64,000 nucleotides of DNA from Tetmemena sp. SeJ-2015 (lineage: Eukaryota; Ciliophora; Spirotrichea; Sporadotrichida; Oxytrichidae). Positions 50,753 through 63,597 of the stretch are shown one piece after another; the first letter of the stretch is position 1, and each line of letters starts with the position of its first letter. Made by a program: the position numbers and the translations under genes. Below the pieces are notes generated by a model. That model was not told the origin of the DNA. It worked only from the letters and a program-made list of their open reading frames with translations, and ran no database searches. The stretch covers positions 1 through 64,000 of the forward strand of contig JAJKFJ010022139.1 of assembly GCA_027382625.1 (NCBI GenBank), read 5' to 3'.

Positions 50753-51300
50753 AATTAATGTTTGTAAGACTTGAGCTGGTCGATGAAAGCTAAAAGAGCA
50801 CTAGACACGTCAATGTTGGTGCAGCTGATTCCTCTTAGCCCGCAATCTCTAAATTCCAGACCAGTTTTGAAAAGATCCATAACGGCCTTAAATTTTGGAA
50901 ATTTAACGAAGAGATTACCCTAATAAGGCACTAGTGTCCTTATCTCTATTGCCTCATTATCAACACTCTTCTTATGCTGTAAGTCTTATTATCATTCCAA
51001 GTAACTTTAATCCAGTTATCAATCAGAAGAAATACTGTGCTAGTCAAAGCTGTAACTTCTCCTATCAGTTTTGTATTTTATATAGAAATTACAAAATAGT
51101 ATTTGGAGATCGCTGGCTACTAACTAGAAGATGAAATATACTATGACAAAGTTGTGGAGAGATAAGTCTACTTTGCCATAAGTTAACTCAGCTCCGAAGT
51201 TAAGAACAGACAATCACAACCTAAAGAGAAAATGAGATAAGAGCAATTTAATAATCACATTACAACATTGAAATTCAACATGTAACTTGTGCCTTAAGAA
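50733..51300 (-). CDS. Unknown protein, two or three exons
   Basis: Read through a GT..AG intron after FLLIDNWIK, the product includes LTSELSQLMAKQTYLSTT, YYFVISIQNTKLIGEVTAL, then RTLVPYQGNLFVKFPKF, AVMDLFKTGLEFRDCG and SSALLAFIDQLKSY, ending at TGA. The first exon near 51.26-51.30 kb is tentative. It reads like a folded cytosolic protein; family not recognised. Confidence 0.5.
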
Positions 51301-51391
51301 GAAAAAGAATTGTGAAAGATTTACTGCAAGAAAATAAAAACTACAATCCCCATAATTTTAGCTGCCTCTTCTTCTGATATTATACTCTCCT

Positions 51392-52200
51392 TCAGTCTTG
51401 CCTCACCTTAAGAGATCTGACGGTGAGCTCAGTGGGAGTAAGAATATAGACCTTTGCGCCCCAACCAGAGAGTGAATCTCTGTCGAGAGCAGATAGCAAA
51501 CTGTTAGAGATGACTTCGAAAAGCTCCTCTGGGCCCAAGTCTGGCTTGTAGAAAGTTTCACAAACACCGAAGAGAAGATCAGATCCAGTTCCTGCTACTT
51601 CGAAAACTCCACTGTGCTCTCTGTAGCCGATGCTGTCATAGGTGCAAATCACTGGCTTCCATTCAGTTTCTGAGACCTTGTCAAGACCTGCAATCAAGGG
51701 AGATACGAAATAGGGTCCGAATCTATATCGTGAGATTAATTATCTTTGTTAGATGCTTGAAACTTAATTATTGAGGATGGTTGCGGGATTAACCAAAATT
51801 TTATTATGGCTATATTTCTCTTACCTCTTCTCATAGAGACTTGTTGCAACTAGCTTTGAGAAAGTATCTGCCTTCATGTCTCTTCCCTCTTTCAATTTGT
51901 ACATGTTGAGCTTGAATTTCATGAGTGCATTGCTATTATAATTAGATAGTCAAGATGTCTTACAAAGTCTGGACATCAGTTCCAAGTCCTGAGATACCCA
52001 TGAGGCACTGGGTCATTGACCTTGAATACTCTTTGGAAGGCGGTATCAATAGTCATAAGTTGGGTGGAGAGTCTGGTATCAGTTGCAATAGCGACGCAGT
52101 TTTTGCCAGCCATAGCGACCATGGAATTTCCGTTGTACTCAAAGATCGACTATTACAAAAGTGTAAGGAATATTTCAGAGATGATTCAAAAATTTACCAT
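51392..52200 (-). CDS. PSMB3: 20S proteasome subunit beta-3
   Basis: The encoded protein forms part of the inner beta ring of the 20S proteasome; beta-3 is non-catalytic and has no active Thr1. Seen: SIFEYNGNSMVAMAGKNCV, AIATDTRLSTQLMTIDTAF, MGISGLGTDVQT, MYKLKEGRDMKADTFSKL, YEKRFGPYFVSPLIAGL, DLFETI-like PEELFEVISNS, RDSLSGWGAKV and the terminal VRSLKVRQD. The start codon is alone in exon 1 (ATG, then a GTAAAT..AATAG intron). Two more introns follow QT and EKR. One extra base in a GGG/CCC run at 52010-52012 shifts the frame in a conserved block and is probably an assembly error. Ends at TGA. Confidence 0.9.
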
Positions 52201-52596
52201 TTTGCTTAACTTGTTAATTTAAACTTTTGTTTATTATAGCTCGTTAAATCAACCAAAGTATTTTAGACCATCATACACTAGATAATGAATTTTCAGTGTA
52301 GGATTAAAAGAACAGATTCAATAACTTCTTAATGAATAAGGTAACTTTCAGTAAAAGATTCTTAATTGATTTTTGCGTAGTTTTTAAACTATAATATATC
52401 TTATAAAATAAGTATGGCAACTTACAATAATGAGTAAACTTAAAATATTAATCATTTTAATCTATAGTATAGATGATATTTAAAGTACTCTCAAATTATT
52501 TTATATGATAAGATTAATGGGAAAAATAAATTAATGATAAAGTACTTATTTTCAAGTTAAATAAATTATTCGTATAACTTTTGAGAACATAGAGTT
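52201..52596. promoter_or_regulatory. AT-rich divergent intergenic region
   Basis: About 400 bp of very AT-rich DNA between the start of the proteasome gene (-) and the start of the next large gene (+). It should carry both promoters; no specific motif recognised. Confidence 0.4.
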
Positions 52597-55500
52597 ATGT
52601 TTGAAGCAATATATTTCATATTTAGAAAGCAATAATTGCATTTGGAGAATTATTTTTAATAAATTTTGATAAGATTTGAATAAGAGGTTATTTTTAATTT
52701 GAAAAATAATCGATTTTGGTTTATTTATGATCTATAGTATAAAAATGAATAAATCTTTTACTTTGAAGATTTGAAGAATGAGTTTTACAAGACTTATTCC
52801 CGAAGCTTGGATTGCTCGCATTAGAAAATCTTATTTGTGACTTCTCACCCTTGCCAGAAAGCCACAGAGCCTTTTTAACTGATAGTCCTTGAGTAACTTT
52901 ACTATCCAGCAGATTCTCTCTACTCAGAAATCATAGATGAAGATCAATAGGAAAGGGCTTAACAAAGAGAATTAAAGGCTAAGATAGCTGCTAGTAAAAA
53001 TACATCCACCGTAAATTCAGAACTAGCTCATTAGAAATCCAAGTTGCTAAGTGCTGTTGAAAGAAGTGTAAAAAATAATCCACTTATTACTGCTAATTCA
53101 CTTGATTCTGCTGCTAGAGCAGGTCTCTATATTTATTTATTTATTTTCATTTGTCCTTAAGTTACAAACTTCTAATCTCAGTCCACTGGAGGCAACTTGG
53201 AGAGAAAGAAACTAGTTAAAAATATTAAGATTGAAGATGAATCTGAGGATGATAAGCTCTCTCAAGATAGTGGCTCTTCATTTTGATTCCGAGGAGTAAT
53301 TATTTCTCCTAGTCTATTTTTTTAAGTTAATAATTAATAAGTAAGACACAGTAGCTAATATAAATTAGAAAAGATAAGTAGTCAGCGATATTTTTGCCCA
53401 GATAAATAGTAAGAATAATTCAAATGACCTTATCGCAAAACCCCTTTCTTAAAATTTTGTCCCTTCAATCAACGGAGAGATATATAATGATTAAGATACA
53501 AATAAGGATTTAAAAAAGAGTGCTAAAATCTAACCCTCAGAGAAAAATGCAAATAATATGTTCCTTTCTGTACTTCCCAAATAGCAACTTAATATTATTT
53601 TTAGATATAGGTAGCTCCTGCTAGATAGATAATCAGCCAGAAATTGAGTATAGCAAAAAATAAAATGCCCCGCGAATCCAAATAAATAGAGACTGCAAAT
53701 AAAGTGCACAAGAGTATCTATTTTTATTTTTCTTCAAACTTTAAGACTTATTTTTTAATTAAAAAGTATCGTAGATGAATAGAGACTGAATAGTTACAAA
53801 TTAGAAAATATCTTAGAGCCAAGCAATTTGTATATCAGCAAATTATTCTTCTATTGAAAAGTATTTAATCTATGAATGTGGATGTATGCTCTATCGCCAT
53901 TTAACCTCCTTAATAAAAAGATAGGTACACAAAATATTTTGAGATAACCTTCTGGAAAAATGATAATTATGGGAATTTCAAAAATTATAACTCTCTAAAA
54001 TTTGAGCTCTCACTCACTTCTGAAATTAATGATAAAATTATTTAGTATAAATTTACCAAAAAAGGGTATTCTTTAGCAACGATGGACAATAAATATTTTT
54101 ACTCATTGTGGATTCTGATGAATGCATTTTGCAAGAACTTTTGACCATTGAAAATTAAAATTTATTTAATTTTGGAAGAGAATTAATTAGATAAGATTTT
54201 TCTCCCTCATAGAAATGCAGTTGTAATTTAATTTCTTTGACAAATTTTAGTGAGAGGCTTGTAAAAAGAACCATAGATATCACAATTCACTCATTTTTAA
54301 TCAGAAAATAATCCATATTCTTTGTAAATTTTAAACACCATAACATTCTAGGCTACTTTACTTCTAGGATCATATTAAAATTGTACGGACAGAAAAGAAG
54401 GATGGCTCATAAGATGTTTTGATCAAATAAATCGTTTTTTAATTATTAAAAATTAGAATGATACCTCTTTAGATCTAAGAGAATTTTTTGAACGGGCAAT
54501 CTTAAACTTGTAATTCTTTTTTGCTGGTTTATGAATATTTTTAGTGAAGATAGTAGATGTGCTCTTCCCAACTTGGAACATAGAAGACAGATTTAAAAGC
54601 TTGGGAGATACTATGATCCTCATAGTACACTTTTAATAGAACATCTAGGGCTAAAGAGCTTCTATTATTGCAGGCAGTTCAGATATTTTATTCATTCTTT
54701 GAATTTATTTTGATAACTTCAAATTGTGCTACTGCTCTTTCAAAGCTGTTTATCTTAAACTTGTTGCGAAAGAAAGTTTAATTCTATCTCAGATTTCTCA
54801 AGAGCAGCAAGAAATTCCCACTAGCTAAATTGTACTGGAGGATTATGAACCTAAGTTTTTTCAAGAATTAGAGCTTGAAAATATCGTCCTCAAGCTTACA
54901 AGAAAAGATGCTTCTGAAACAGGTTCTACAGCTTTCTATTTGATATCGGTGCTTTGCCAAAGCAAGAAAGCGAACAAAATGCAAGGGTAGAAATATTTTT
55001 ACATTCATTTTAAGGTAGTAAAGTATTCAACTTAAATTCGAGAAAGATTTCATAGTCCCTGATAATTTCAAGATGATGAATTCTCCATTCATCATTTTTG
55101 AAAGTTAGATAACAAAGAAATTTGTTGCAGTTCTTTACGAGAATATTAAGGGTCTAAAAGAAGTCAAAACAATAGAAGCTAATCTGAAATGTTAACATTA
55201 TTTTTAATCATCTAATTTTAGAGAAATCTTATGAAATTTCAAAACCCCAAGAAGGTGCTGAAAATTATTACTCTCTTTCCAATTCATTTATACAAAATGA
55301 CAATTTATTGATGATTGAAGACCTGATAACAAATGATTGGAGTTAAGAGAATCAGGTCAATTTATCTCTTATTATATTTTTCTTATTAAGAGCGAAAGCT
55401 CAAAGCAAGCCAGCAATTAATCCCAGAACACTATAAATCTGTTTGACGCTTTCTATTTAAATTACATAATTTAGATAGTAAACAAGAAGAGGATAGAAAT

Positions 55501-58500
55501 AACTAGCATCTATCAGAAGGATTTAATATTTAATTACGACCTTAATGATGATAGTAAGCATTTTTTTTTTTAATACTCTTTAGTATTTCTGTGCCAAATT
55601 ATGGAAAATTATTTAAAGGGTCTTTCGAGTATGATTAAGAAGTATTTTTAGACATAGTAACTTCATTTATTTGAGTGCTTCACCAAAAAATGAGCTCCTT
55701 CTAAATATTCTAAGTCTCCCAACTTTACAAGAGATTGGAAGTCAAAGAAATAATCTGAATAATAACCTTCAGTGCTTTTAATTATCACTTCGCTAGTCCT
55801 TAGATTTTCCAATAAAATATAAAAATATTTCTAAGTTCATAGGTTAATTGGATAACGAAAAAATACCCATAACCTTTTACATTAAAATATTTATTTTAAA
55901 TGTATGATAAGCTGATAATTGAGGAGCTTTCAGGAAATAAGGGGAAGCTTACTTATACCCTTCCCGATTATTGTATTATAAGTTTTTTTTCCCGAATAGC
56001 AATATTCCTTATGCTATTTAAACTCCTTCTAGAATAATCATTCAGAAACGATTTGGTTCTTCATTTTGCACCTTAATAGCCAGAAGAAGCAGCAAGTAGT
56101 GTCTGTCAGCATAAATGATGAGTTAAAAATCGAGAAAAGATTAGTCGTGAGTCAAAATGAAAAGAAGATAGTGAATTTAGAATGCAATCACAACTGCCTA
56201 CTAACTCTGGATGAAGAGAATATTCTCAGAATTTAAATTTTTAAGTTCTATTTACAAGGCTTACAACAACGGGAAGAGATTCAAATTTAAAGAAGAAAAG
56301 ATCCTTCTAATGAATTAGCATTATCTTTATGTTTTTACATCAAAGCTATAATATGGAGAAAGCTTTACTCTTTAAAGACTGCATAGTGATTGATGACTAG
56401 CTACATATGGCTATCTCTACTAAATTGAAATAAAGTGATCAGGAATTGTAATTTGAGCAATAACGTTAGAAGACTATTTGGAGATTTGGATAGCTTCCAA
56501 AAGCTCAAGTTAGGCCTATAATAAGCGATGACAAAACTAAGCTGCTTTTTAGAATTAAGGGCAATTTTAAGCAGTATGAGGGTGAAGAATAAGTTGAAAA
56601 TGCTAGATTATAATTTTTTTTGTAAGGTTCAGCAACTTCCTTCGAAACTAAAATGAAAAGAGTAAAAAGATGTAAGAGTAGTTGTAGTCTAAGTAAGACA
56701 AGAATAGATTCACAATGAAAACATCGTCAAGACCTAGCGATGTCTCATAACTTAACTAAACCACTCTCGATTAGAAGAAATTTACATCGACTAACTTATC
56801 GACCATTGGATATATAATTAAAGTTTAAATTTAAGATAAGAAAATTTAAATTCGTAGAAATGCCGATTCCTTGCTCATGAAGGGTCTCTTTGTTCCATTA
56901 AGATGATTTTTGACTCACAAAGTCATCTTCTCAACTTTCATTATAATTAAAATTTCACACAGAGGAGTGACATCTTGATATGCACAGAAGATGGATACTT
57001 GGTCTTTAACAAAAGGAGTAGGCTTTTGAAACTAGAAGTTGACGATTAATTATCCTTCTCCCATATAAAAAATGAGGTTGTTTTTAATCATAGAGAGTTA
57101 TGCAGGTCTTGCCTAGAAATAAAGCTGGTAAATAATAACTCTAAGATAGCTTTGCTCTTCCAAAAAGCAAATGATTATGTGATTGCCACTCTAATTATAA
57201 TTTATGATATATCTATCTCTCACATATGACGAGGAGGCAGATCTACTGAAACTTTAAATTTCAAGCACCATAAGAAGATACTAAATTTAAGATAGGGATG
57301 AGTTCGACTTATATTTTTTACTACCAAGTACAGTTTGAAAAAGCAAGACTTGATGAAAGAGCAAGTCTATTTCAAATCTCCATTTTCTAGAGTTAAATTG
57401 AGAAGTAAATTTAACTTACCCTTCAAAAGGAAAAGGAGATTATGCCAGAGTTAAGTTAATAAATTCTCTCAATAATTCGAAAATCTATTGGTTAGGGACG
57501 AAAAGTCATCGATAAAAAGAAGTAGTCTAAGAGAAGAAAGACTCTAGACGCGTCAGAAAATCTCATCACAGAGAGGTTAGATACTACTGTTTTACTAGAC
57601 GAGGAAATTCAAAGAATCAGCTTTGACTATGAAATTTTATTAATCATTAGAGATAGATACATCCTCTTTAGATGTGGCAAAGATGTGTATTTTTACACTT
57701 AAAATGGCTTAACTCTAAAAAGAGTCAATATAGAGTTGAAAGCCGATTGCTTCATATAGCTTATTTAAACCGGAGATAGAGATCTTGCATAGATAGCGTA
57801 CATAAATTCTTAAAAGCTTCATTTGATAACTTGGGATTTAATTAAAAATTAGGAGGCGAAATTAGTAACTATAGGCAACTTCAATATCAATGACTATCAA
57901 AGAGTCAATGATAGACAGAGAGATAATTTAAAGCAGGGCTCGTTTTATCGATAGATGACAAACTCAAATAATTAACAAAGTTAAACATCTACCGATTAGT
58001 GGATATTAGAAAGTCCTATTGTTACAAGTTATTTTTAAAGAGGGGTTTCTGAATATCTTAACTACTTTATATCTATTAAAGGAGATGCAATATACGATTT
58101 AAGATACTAGTTTGCCTCAAACTTTTACAGAGCTAAGGATTTATACAATGTCAAAGCTTAAATTTCCTAAAAGGATCTGATAAATTCTTACACTTGCACA
58201 TTAGGCTCGGCTTTGGGTTATAAAATAGCTGAAAGAGGTTGCGCTGTTCTTGGAATTATTATTCTATTTTAAATGACAAGATCCTTGCTCTGTAGCTTAA
58301 CTTAACAATACTCTATCCTTGAACTCCAATACATCCAATATCTGAATAGTTTAGTAAATTAAGAGATGCAATCTAAAAAGTTGGAGATCATTCTTTTCAG
58401 CAAACTCAATTTCTAATTAGGCAATGGTGAAAATTTTCTTCATATCTTTAAGCAAAATGATGCTCTCATTTTAAGATAAGTTTAATTTATGATTTTATTA

Positions 58501-58686
58501 ATTTTCCAAATGTATCAACAACTCTCTTCAAAGGACACTTTAAGTAGCTATGAGAATTCTTTTCTCACTTATTCGTTGATTAGAAACCATAATTAACCCA
58601 CAAAAACTCAAATTATCTTAATTTAATATGCATACTTTCCAAAAATTAAATTATTTTTTTAAATCATTTTTATAATTTAGATATGA
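52597..58686 (+). CDS. Very large unknown protein, many introns/IESs
   Basis: Starts MFEAIYFIFRKQQLHLENYF and stays coding in patches for 6.1 kb to TGA. Recognisable coding blocks: DCSHQKILFVTSHPCQK, a Ser/Lys-rich region ending NIKIEDESEDDKLSQDSGSS, YFEITFWKNDNYGNFKNY, HNLNLETI-like beta-rich stretches, KQLPKAQVRPIISDDKTK-type segments, then DILICTEDGYLVFN and YEILLIIRDRYILFRCG, which look like beta-propeller strands, and a helical C-terminus (GSALGYKIAERGCAVLG onward). An intron GT..AG lies at about 53125-53160. A T-run at 53281-53284 gives a one-base shift. I cannot name the family; a scaffold with N-terminal propeller and C-terminal helices (nucleoporin- or coat-like) is only a guess. Confidence 0.5.
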
Positions 58687-58882
58687 ATGAGTTGAGTCCT
58701 CTCCAACTATTCATGCTATAAATTCATTATTTTTTCTTCGCTTCTATATTAAATGTTAATAGTTCTGTAAAATAAGTAGCTAGCCTCAATAAATTAGATG
58801 CGCCAACTATTAGCGCTCCAAGATAATGAAGATCATATCTAAATGATTTATTTATGATTGAATTTAAATCTGTCACATAAGA

Positions 58883-61308
58883 ATGTGGCTGAATAAATTA
58901 ATTGACTTGAAAAATCCTGAATTCTTAAACTTCTTTGACAAATGCAGTTCAAAGGAGGTCATGCAAATTTAATGCAGATGGAAATTCAACAAAAGCCATA
59001 CGTTTTTCGAATCAAATACCTAGATTCTTATTTCAATTTATTCTTAACGAAAAGACTTTGGCAAAGGCGTTGAAGATTTCCCAAAATGAAATAAGTGATG
59101 TTATGAAAAAGTGCAGCGTCATCTAATCTAACTAAAATGAAGAATTCTAGGATATCGAAGATTTAATTATAATTTAATATATTATTTCTATAAGAAGACG
59201 TGACAGCAGATGATTATACCTCAATCTATCAGCATTAAGATGGACAATAAAAAACTAACCTTTAATCGGTCATGCTAATAGAAGAAACCCCCAGAGATTT
59301 TTAAACAGACTTCTTGGCTGAAGAGTACTAGAAAACTATTAAAATTTAAGCATATGATTTAGGTTGGGCTTTATAAAAACCTTATGGCTTAAACTTTCTT
59401 CACTATCTAGAAAATTTAGAGGGAGTTGTTTAAGACTACAATTTTTCATATTTTATTAATTTGATTTTGTAAAATTTAAGATTTAAGCAAATTCCTTTTT
59501 AAATTATTTTTAAAAAATCATGGACTAGTGAGAATTTAACACTTAGTTGGGGCTAAAAATAGATGAAAATAAAACTGTACTAATATTTTTTTACAATAAA
59601 TATTTTCCCTAAAAAATCAAGATTTTGATTCCATACTTTTTCAATCTAGTACAATAAGACTCTTATCAACTACTAATGGGGTAAATTTAGAATCCAGTAT
59701 ATGAAGAAGTAATTTTTACCCTATCTGTCATATACTTACTTCTAATAAACCTATCGACATCAGTTTTCAATACAGCTCTAATGTCACATAAAACTTTAAT
59801 GGATCTCTCCGATAAAATATTTAAGAAACATAGATATCTTAGTAGAGTTTTTATGAGCATGCAGGAGACGTGTCTAATATTTTAGTGGCCGGGCTAGCTT
59901 GCTATTTCATAGCTTTTGAAATTAGGAAAGTATTCAAGTTCCGCTCCCTTCTGACCATCTTTTCAATTATTTTTCATATACTGGTATTCGTATTCGTCTC
60001 AATCGCTTTCATTCTTAGAAAAGTTGAGGCGAAAGATGAGGAGGACATTATTCATTTGAACTTAGTGATCATTTCCTTTTTGGTATTTTTCAGCTACTTT
60101 AAAATGAAATCTGTTTTTTTTTTAATTAAATGTAAGCAGCTACGTCTAATTCATGATTCAGTTGAGGCTTTTTGACTTTTTCGCACAGATGATAAATCTG
60201 TTCTTCTATGTGCTGAGAGGAATCCTCCCTTTAATGCTTATGTTTGTGATTCTCATAATAGGATTCAGTAATGTTTACTATATACTTGCAGCCACTTAAG
60301 ATCCATTTAGTGCCAAAGATAGATTTTTAGGAGAAAATTTTAATTCAAAACTTACTTTAATTTTTGTTTAAAATGTGGTTTATACCTTCCTATACACTTA
60401 CATGGGAGTTTTGGGACAGATCTAAAATGACAAGTTTTAAAACGTGCGAGAATATCGCCAAGTTTTCTTTCTGTTTTTGGCCGTTCAAAGCTTTCTTTTG
60501 ACTGTGGTGCTTTTGAATTTACTGGTGGCCCTCATGAGTGACATCTACTCTCAAATCATTTGCTAGTCAGAGGAGGAGAGGTACCACTCCAAGTGCACCA
60601 TTATGTTTCAGAATGAATTATTTTTTTAATTATCATTATATTTAATTCCTGTTCCCTAGAGATCAGATATACAAGAATTGCAAGTTCATTATCAAACTTG
60701 AAACTGTTTAAAAACATAACCACAAAAAGAGAACACTGAATGTTGGACTTATAAACACTATGATAAACAAACTTATGTAGCTTTTGACGCCATAGCTATA
60801 GGCACACGCGGAATAGATACACGATATTTAGAGGAAAGATTAGGAGCTCAACAGTAATTTTATCTATAACATTTTATATAAACAATAACCTGTAAGAGAA
60901 GATTGAAAATCAAGGAAAAGAAATTCTAAATTTGAAGGCGATGCACACATATAATTCACATTTTTCGTTAAACTTATCCACCAAAAGCATATATGTAAAA
61001 TTGTTATTTCTCAGAAGGTAATATATTTTTGCTTAAATTTTATAAATAATTCTGTTATCTCAAATTAAAAATAAAATTATGGAGAATTATAAATAGCATG
61101 ATTATTTAGTTCGTAGGAAATATTTTAATCGATGCTGTTCTAAATTTCATCCTAGCTTGAGTAAATGCAAACTCAGAAATTAGAAGAAGAATAATTATCA
61201 AAGAAAAAAAGACTCGTCGAGAAATCCAAAAAGAAGGCCATTTCAAAAGTTACTTAAAATTCGCAAAATCCACAAATTTAGGGTCCAACTTTACCTAGAA
61301 AAGTTTGA
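58883..61308 (+). CDS. TRP-like cation channel (ion transport family)
   Basis: The cytosolic N-terminus MWLNKLIDLKNPEFLNFF is followed by a polar region and then six or so membrane spans. The last span carries LTVVLLNLLVALMSDIYSQ, typical of TRP/polycystin-type pores, and an upstream pore-domain segment reads FFYVLRGILPLMLMFVILI. A Lys/Gln-rich coiled C-terminal tail ends at TGA. Three pointer-fixed IESs restore the frame: CGAA (59008/59048), GAAGA (59157/59194) and CAGCTAC (60091/60137, within a membrane segment, giving VFFSYVQFMIQLRLFDFF). Other AT-rich breaks at about 59480-59640, 60620-60720 and 61000-61110 are less certain. Selectivity cannot be predicted. Confidence 0.75.
59008..59051. 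other. IES in channel gene, pointer CGAA
   Basis: CGAA at 59008-59011 and 59048-59051. Removing 40 nt joins KSHTFFE to KTLAKALKISQ. Confidence 0.65.
59157..59198. other. IES in channel gene, pointer GAAGA
   Basis: GAAGA at 59157-59161 and 59194-59198. Removing 37 nt joins FQDIED to VTADDYTSIY. Confidence 0.7.
60091..60143. other. IES in channel gene, pointer CAGCTAC
   Basis: CAGCTAC at 60091-60097 and 60137-60143 flanks a T-rich insert. Excision of 46 nt restores a continuous membrane-domain frame. Confidence 0.8.
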
Positions 61309-61411
61309 ATTTTAAAGTCTTAATTTGTTCACTTATACATTTTATTATCAAGTTTAGAAATACAAAGTATGAGCGATTCATCATTATATTGATAAAATGT
61401 AAAATAAAGAG

Positions 61412-63509
61412 ATGATGTCTCCGAATTTTAGTTCGAAAACGGAGATGCGAGTTGACGAGTTTAGAAATAAAAAAATTCTTTCACTCGCAGGATGCATGAT
61501 CTGTCACCTTGTAACTTATTTTAAATTAATTATGATGACTAAAGAATATAATTTCACTAAGATTTTCTAAAAAATATAAAAATAAAGAGTTAAAATAAAT
61601 AGAAATAGACTGCTTATAAATTAGCAAGATAAATTTGTAAAAAATTATTCTTAAAAATTGGAGCTTTTAGAATTAATTGAGATTGTTGGTATTGATAATT
61701 TTTAGTAAAAAACTAAACTATATATCTAATGAAGTTGCCAAAATTTTCTAATTTAATGCCATGATTTTAATTATTTAAGCTTTTGATAACTTTCTTTTAT
61801 CCTAATCTTCTTTTTAGATATTTGGAACGATGAACGTTTGGGGAAACATCTCAGTCTATATTTGCTCCTACTTAAGAATATTCGACAGAAGTGTTGACCA
61901 AGATCAAATGTTTGCAATTTATCCCATCCAATCTCTAGTAATGGCTATTGGAAGCGCCCTAGGAACAAAACTCGTTTTATATCTTCATCCCAAGATGTAA
62001 TTTTTGTCAAAATTTGATAAACTACAGAATAATATCTATCGGACTTTCATTCTACGTTACTTCTACAAAATTTAATATATACTATAACTTCCCAGTTTTT
62101 GTGCAGCTTGATTTAGAACTATTCTATTTTCGTGATGACTTATAGTATTCTCGGCGGGTTAGGACTAGGAACTATGGTAAGATTTTCACTTTTTATGTAG
62201 TATAGTTCATGTTGCCTCTCTTTGTGGGCTGGAAATGCTTTCCTAACAACAAGGGCTTAGTGAGCAGCTTGATATTCCTGTCAAATGGTCTTGGAACTAT
62301 AGTTGGCAATATCTATTCATCTTTCTTAATTTTTTTCTTTCGTGATAAATCCAAACTAAGAAGCGGCTAAAGGTGACTCATCTAGTACCTCAATCTATAA
62401 ATACTTCTCTGATGAGGTCAGCATCAATATACCTAGCTACTTCTAAGTTATCTAAAAAAATTATAAATTCTTAATCACAAAAATCTGAGATTATAATTAT
62501 CTCCTTCATAGAAGTTATTCTAATGGTGATATGTATTTCCTTTATATGGATACCAGAATAGAACACTCTTGAAAAGTAGAGAACTATCATGTATCAAAGA
62601 AAGCAACAATATAGGGGCTCTTTCAAAACCTTGATTTCTAGTCAACAATTCATTTACAGTTATATCCTACTTTTCTTCTCAGTCATGTTTGGTCAATATA
62701 CCTTCATTTAATTTAAGGGAATTGGAGAAAATTTCGGCCATTCTGATCAGTTTCTAACATTAGCAGGCTCGATAGCTATGGTATTTAATGCCCTCTCTAG
62801 ATTATTCGGTGGGCTAATACTTGACTTTCTCCCCTTTAAACTTTTCATGGGAACCTTAATGACCTTTTCAATAATCTTGTCCATGACTTTCTAGTTTGTG
62901 GGATCAAGCCAAGTATTTTTCACTATCTATCTCTGTCTCATATTCTACATATATGGTTCTATCTATGTGAGCATGCCCACATTTTTCGCAATAGTTTTCG
63001 GTCCAGAGCAAGGTTCCTACCTCTACTCTTATTGCTTCACTGCTAATTGCTTCTCCACTCTCATCCTCTCAGTTATTATCCTAGAGTTTCAAGTGATGAT
63101 TGGCTTCAATGGCATCTTTTACATAACAGCTTGCTCTTGTGTAATCGCTTTAGTCGTGCTAATTTTGATGAATGACACCTCTATTGAAACTGATGAGCCT
63201 CTGCTTGACAGAACTAAGACACGACTTTCCATCTATGATAAGGGTAGAAACGACTTTACTGCAGTAGATTGCTTCCATGAGTTCTCAGTTGTTGCTTTAA
63301 GAAGTGGCACAATTCAAATGAGTAGAATAAGTATATTTAACTGTATATATATGAGGAGACAAGAGGAGCTCAATAAGACTCTAATGCATCCTAATCTTAG
63401 CAAGGGCATGTCATCCTACTTTGATTTTAATTACAGAAGACATTAAAGGCCAAATGATGTCACCTCCAGCTAATATGGTGGAGATTCTTACGTCAATACA
63501 AAGGCTTGA
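61412..63509 (+). CDS. Major facilitator superfamily transporter
   Basis: Starts MMSPNFSSKTEMRVDEF. About 12 hydrophobic spans are broken by AT-rich interruptions. Recognisable blocks: VWGNISVYICSYLRIF, GGLGLGTM then LPLFVGWKCFPNNKGLVS (the loop 2-3/4-5 style basic motif of oxalate:formate-type MFS), RLFGGLILDFLPFK after FNALS, and YVSMPTFFAIVFGPEQG. It is therefore like the OFA/monocarboxylate branch of MFS; substrate unknown. A 310-nt noncoding interruption after the first span (61508-61818) has GT..AG ends and may be an intron. Another, with ATG repeats near 62176, joins GTM to LPLF. A hydrophilic C-terminal tail ends at TGA after in-frame TAA codons. Confidence 0.8.
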
Positions 63510-63597
63510 TTCTAATTACATTCTATTTAAAAAGATGAATTAAATAGCTAAAGATTAATGAAATTGATAAATTTTATTATGTTATCTTCATGTCGTT